Shown here piece after piece: positions 60,957 to 64,000 of a stretch of 64,000 nt of DNA (within the stretch, counting starts at the first letter, position 1; each line of letters begins with the position of its first letter). Source of the DNA: CAZVFX01 sp964626565. Lineage in GTDB: Bacteria; Myxococcota_A; UBA9042; CAIXZC01. The stretch lies in assembly GCA_964626565.1 (NCBI GenBank), contig CAZVFX010000002.1, positions 62,001-126,000 on the forward strand, written 5' to 3'. Both the position numbers and the translations under genes were made by a program. Below the pieces are notes generated by a model. The model saw only the letters and a program-made list of their open reading frames with translations. It did no database searches and was not told the DNA's origin.

Positions 60957-62741
60957 CTAGTCTCGCCTCGTAACCCTCAAAATCTCTTCCATACTGACCT
61001 GGCCTTCGAGGAGTTTCTCGATGCCCGCGGCACGCAGGCTCCTCATGCCAAGCCGCATCGCCTCACGTTTCAGCTCCATGGCCGAATAGCCCTGCAGGAC
61101 GCACTCCTTCAACTCGTCATGCATCGGCATGATCTCATACAACGCGACACGGCCCTTATACCCGGTGCTGTTACACACTTTGCAGCCACTGCCTTCGCAC
61201 AGTTGCGCGTCCGACGCCTCCTCTTCGGTCATGCCCAGGTCGAGCAGCGCCTGGGTCGGGACGTCGGTGTTCTCCTTGCATTCCTTGCAGATCTTCCTCG
61301 ACAGTCGCTGGGCCGCCACCAGGTTCACCGACGAGGTCACCAGGAACGGCTCGATACCCATGTTGAGGAGACGGTTGATGGTGGACGGCGCGTCGTTGGT
61401 GTGCAGAGTGGACAACACAAGGTGGCCCGTCAACGCCGATTTGACCGCAATCTCCGCGGTTTCAAAGTCTCGAATCTCGCCCACCATGATGATGTCGGGG
61501 TCTTGCCGTAGGAACGACCGCAGCGCCGCGGCGAAGTTCAACCCGATGGCGTCGTTAATGTGTACCTGGTTGATGCCCGCCATGTTAATCTCCACCGGGT
61601 CTTCAGCGGTGGAGATGTTGTCGGTGGTCTTGTTCAGCTCAATGAGCGCACTGTAGAGGGTGGTGGTCTTGCCCGACCCGGTAGGGCCGGTCACCAGCAC
61701 CATTCCCCACGGCTGATGGATCGCGTCCTTGAACGCTTTTAGCTGGCCATCCTCGAAGCCGAGCATGGTCATGTCGAGCTGGAGAGCCGACTTGTCGAGC
61801 ACTCGAAGAACCACCTTTTCGCCGAACAGCGTGGGCAGCACCGAGACCCGGAAGTCCACCTCCTTCTCTTTACCCAGCACCAGTTTGATACGGCCGTCCT
61901 GAGGAAGGCGGCGCTCCGCAATGTCGAGTTCGCTCATAATCTTGATACGGGACACAATGGCGTTCTTCAGCCTCAGCGGTGGCTTCATCACCTCATGGAG
62001 AACACCGTCCACCCGGTAACGGATGCGGAACTCTTTTTCGTACGGTTCTACGTGGATGTCCGAGGCGCCGCGGCGAATGGCATCCACCAGCACCAGGTTC
62101 ACCAGCCGAACCACCGGCGCTTCTTCGGAACTCTTCTCCAACTCGTCGATATCGATGCCGTCTTCATCCTGGAGAATGCTCACGTCCTCGTCATCAAGGC
62201 CCTCGAAGATGTCCTCCAGGACGTCTTCTTCCTGGTAGTAGTCTTCCAGCGCGGAGTTGATGGCGGTCTCTGCGGCCACCACCATCTCCACGTTGTAGCC
62301 GGTGAGGAACTTGATATCGTCCATCGCATAGATGTTGGACGGGTCACTTACGGCCACGATGAGCGACGAACCCTGCTTCTCGATGGGGATGATGCCGTGT
62401 CGTTCGGCAACCTCTTTGGGCACCATCTTTATGACTTCGTCGGGCACTTCGATGTCGCCTAAGGATATGGCGGGGACACCGTACTGCTTAGAGAGAAAAC
62501 TGACCAGTTGTTGCTCACTGACGTAGCCTAGCTTGGCCAGGGTGTTGCCCAGGCGGCCGCCATGGCGTTCAATGTCGGTGCGAGCCTCATCTAGCTGGGC
62601 CAGTGAGATGACACTCTCTCTGAGCAGCAGTTCTCCCAGTCCGGCGGCCGCAGCCCGGGCTTTGGGAACCTCTTTGCGACCTTGTCCGCCGTCCGCGGAG
62701 TCTTCGCCGCCCTGGCCGTTCCTCAACGTTTTGTCTGCCAT
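60957..62741 (-). CDS. pilB: type IV pilus extension ATPase PilB
   Basis: 594 residues from ATG 62741 behind GAGGAAGAG; an in-frame start 66 bases earlier is less likely. An N-terminal GspE-type domain (ELLLRESVISLAQLDEA, SEQQLVSFLSKQYGVPAISL) precedes the ATPase core: GPTGSGKTT, DVDFRV-type arginine fingers, VGEIRDFETAEIA, HLVLSTLHTNDA. The tetracysteine zinc module (CKEC, CEGSGCKVC) typical of PilB is intact. It powers pilin polymerisation. A short acidic and low-complexity N terminus (about 1-35) is unusual but common in deltaproteobacteria. First gene of the pil operon. Confidence 0.95.
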   Translation of the reverse strand: MADKTLRNGQGGEDSADGGQGRKEVPKARAAAAGLGELLLRESVISLAQLDEARTDIERHGGRLGNTLAKLGYVSEQQLVSFLSKQYGVPAISLGDIEVPDEVIKMVPKEVAERHGIIPIEKQGSSLIVAVSDPSNIYAMDDIKFLTGYNVEMVVAAETAINSALEDYYQEEDVLEDIFEGLDDEDVSILQDEDGIDIDELEKSSEEAPVVRLVNLVLVDAIRRGASDIHVEPYEKEFRIRYRVDGVLHEVMKPPLRLKNAIVSRIKIMSELDIAERRLPQDGRIKLVLGKEKEVDFRVSVLPTLFGEKVVLRVLDKSALQLDMTMLGFEDGQLKAFKDAIHQPWGMVLVTGPTGSGKTTTLYSALIELNKTTDNISTAEDPVEINMAGINQVHINDAIGLNFAAALRSFLRQDPDIIMVGEIRDFETAEIAVKSALTGHLVLSTLHTNDAPSTINRLLNMGIEPFLVTSSVNLVAAQRLSRKICKECKENTDVPTQALLDLGMTEEEASDAQLCEGSGCKVCNSTGYKGRVALYEIMPMHDELKECVLQGYSAMELKREAMRLGMRSLRAAGIEKLLEGQVSMEEILRVTRRD

Positions 62742-62811
62742 ATTCGCTCTTCCTCTCGCTTCAAGGGGCACCCCGCAACGCCCTGTCAACGCCAGCATTC
62801 GGGGCATCTAA

Positions 62812-62840
62812 ATCCTAGCAAGAATAGAAAACAGCGTCAA
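62812..62840 (-). promoter_or_regulatory. promoter of the pil operon
   Basis: On the minus strand TTGACG (62835-62840) and TAGGAT (62812-62817) are 17 bases apart, in an A/T-rich patch; the leader to pilB is about 65 bases. Confidence 0.5.
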
Positions 62841-62875
62841 TAAATACGAAGATACTAAGTAAGGGAGATTAAACG

Positions 62876-64000
62876 TCAGGTTAAAAGGTCACAAGCCATG
62901 AGCGCAGCAACCAGGGCAAAGTCTACCAGTTCCTTGACCTCAATGTGTTCGTTGACCACGTGGAACTGGTCGTCGGCGCCAGGCCCGAAACCAACCGCCG
63001 GGATGCCGCCGAGATTGAACGATTTGGCGAAGGTGCCGCCGCCGATTCCGAACGGCTCCGGCTCAAAGCCGAGCACTTCGGTCACGCTGCTCTGCACCGC
63101 TTTCACGAGCGGGAGGGCCGCGTCGATGGCGTGGGGTTCCGTACTTGTGTCAACGGTCACCTCCACTCCCACACCTTCCCCGGAGTAGCCCGCGATCGCC
63201 TGCTCGGCCGTGGTCCGGAACAACTCGATGAGACCGGCAGTGGACTGCCCGGGAACGAAACGAACGTCCACCAGAGCCTCGCACTTGGCAGGCACGGTGT
63301 TGGCGGCTTCACCGCCCCGCACGATGCCGATATTCATACTGGGCGACCCCAGTACGGGGTGTACCTCGTGGGGCAGGTCCAACTCTTCCAACGCAGTGAG
63401 AACCCGGGCCAGCATGTTTACTGCGTTGACTCCCCGCTCAGGGGTGGAGCCGTGGGCCTGGCGGCCCGCGGTAACGATCTTGAAGACCGCCCGTCCCTTC
63501 TCAGCGATGTCGATCATCTTCATGTTTTCGCCGATGTCCGGGATCACCGCCATGTCGGGCGAAATGAGCCCTTCCTCCAGCAGGTATTCGATGCCGGGGT
63601 CCTGCTCGCCGGGCTCCCTGAACTCTTCCGAGGCGATCCCCGCGATTTGGAAGGTGCCGTTGAGAGACACCTCGCATTTCTGCAGAATCCAGGCCGCGGC
63701 CATGGAGGAGGCCAGAGGGCCCTTGTTATCCAGCACGCCCCGGCCTACCAGCAGACCGTCGCGGCGGGTAACGACCCAGGGGTCCGAGTCCCAACCCTCG
63801 CCCGGGGGAACCACGTCGAGGTGGCACCCCATCATGAGCACGGGTGAACCCGAGGACAGGTTGCCGATAATATTGGCTCGACCCGGTGCGCCTTCGTGTA
63901 CCTCGAAGGGGATGCCCCACGCCTCGAAGTACTCGGCCATTACGTCGGCTGCGAGTCTTTCCTGCCCGGGCACCTCAAGGTACGGGAACTCACCCAGGCG
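62876..64000 (-). CDS. M20-family metallopeptidase, N terminus outside window
   Basis: 374 residues are visible and the frame remains open to the window edge, so the start is missing (only a short N-terminal piece, judging from family length). Dizinc motifs: GCHLDVVPPGEGWDSDPW (His, Asp), GRGVLDNKGP (bridging Asp), ASEEFREPG (catalytic Glu pair), and a late FHVVNEHI His. GRQAHGSTPERGVNAV marks the lid/dimerisation domain. Closest to the peptidase T/dipeptidase PepV-like and ArgE/DapE group; it removes an amino acid or acyl group from a small peptide or amino-acid derivative. It ends before the pil promoter and is transcribed independently of it. Confidence 0.85.
   Translation of the reverse strand, partial: RLGEFPYLEVPGQERLAADVMAEYFEAWGIPFEVHEGAPGRANIIGNLSSGSPVLMMGCHLDVVPPGEGWDSDPWVVTRRDGLLVGRGVLDNKGPLASSMAAAWILQKCEVSLNGTFQIAGIASEEFREPGEQDPGIEYLLEEGLISPDMAVIPDIGENMKMIDIAEKGRAVFKIVTAGRQAHGSTPERGVNAVNMLARVLTALEELDLPHEVHPVLGSPSMNIGIVRGGEAANTVPAKCEALVDVRFVPGQSTAGLIELFRTTAEQAIAGYSGEGVGVEVTVDTSTEPHAIDAALPLVKAVQSSVTEVLGFEPEPFGIGGGTFAKSFNLGGIPAVGFGPGADDQFHVVNEHIEVKELVDFALVAALMACDLLT

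Overview
The window is a gene-dense bacterial chromosome segment of fairly high G+C. The likely source is an anaerobic member of Myxococcota or a related deltaproteobacterial lineage. This is inferred from: a MYXO-CTERM-like sorting tail; many lipoproteins with cysteine-rich CGGSCG-type repeats; a MopE-like calcium-binding lipoprotein; a type IV pilus cluster in the order pilB-pilT-pilC-pilS-pilR; two sigma-54 activators (one with an FHA domain); and an MJ0042 zinc-ribbon/TPR protein. Anaerobic chemistry is suggested by a four-subunit 2-oxoacid:ferredoxin oxidoreductase, a radical-type 2-hydroxyacyl-CoA dehydratase with its activator, and SelB.

Layout. 0-8.6 kb: the end of a TPR protein, an anchored protein, a convergent secreted hydrolase-like protein, a membrane protein followed by an FHA-GAF-sigma54 activator, and two lipoproteins. 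8.8-11.1 kb (minus): a transglutaminase-like protein and endonuclease IV. 11.2-16.9 kb: korD-A-B-C followed 2 bases later by a 979-residue protein with two GlnD/GlnE-type nucleotidyltransferase cores. 17-22 kb: a beta-propeller lipoprotein, then zwf-pgl-lipoprotein chained by ATGA overlaps on the minus strand. 22.1-26.9 kb: fpg, then a repeat-rich islet holding a vapC remnant, an AAA/DUF4143 ATPase and a toxin-antitoxin-like pair (DUF6932-like nucleotidyltransferase plus XRE regulator). 26.9-30.5 kb (minus): marR, two dehydratase subunits and the activating ATPase, behind a near-consensus promoter with a palindrome at the start of the transcript.

30.7-44.7 kb is the most unusual region. Nine plus-strand genes, several overlapping by 1-8 bases, encode two giant cysteine-repeat proteins (one fused in frame, through a MYXO-CTERM tail, to a second lipoprotein signal and a beta-propeller), a lipoprotein carrying a pyruvate-phosphate-dikinase-like ATP-grasp and a phosphohistidine-type domain in permuted order, another lipoprotein, an OprP-like porin, a CotH-kinase/beta-helix protein, a small membrane protein, a VTC polyphosphate-polymerase domain and a DUF4956 membrane protein. 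The common theme is phosphate transfer at the envelope, and I propose it as a candidate undescribed surface-phosphorylation or polyphosphate system.

44.7-64 kb: a lipoprotein, a metallophosphoesterase coupled to a 1330-residue zinc-ribbon/TPR membrane protein, divergent selB, an outer-membrane-like protein, a membrane protein, rsfS-rlmH, the pil cluster (without pilA next to pilR) and a truncated M20 peptidase. I saw no rRNA, tRNA, CRISPR array or complete insertion sequence.
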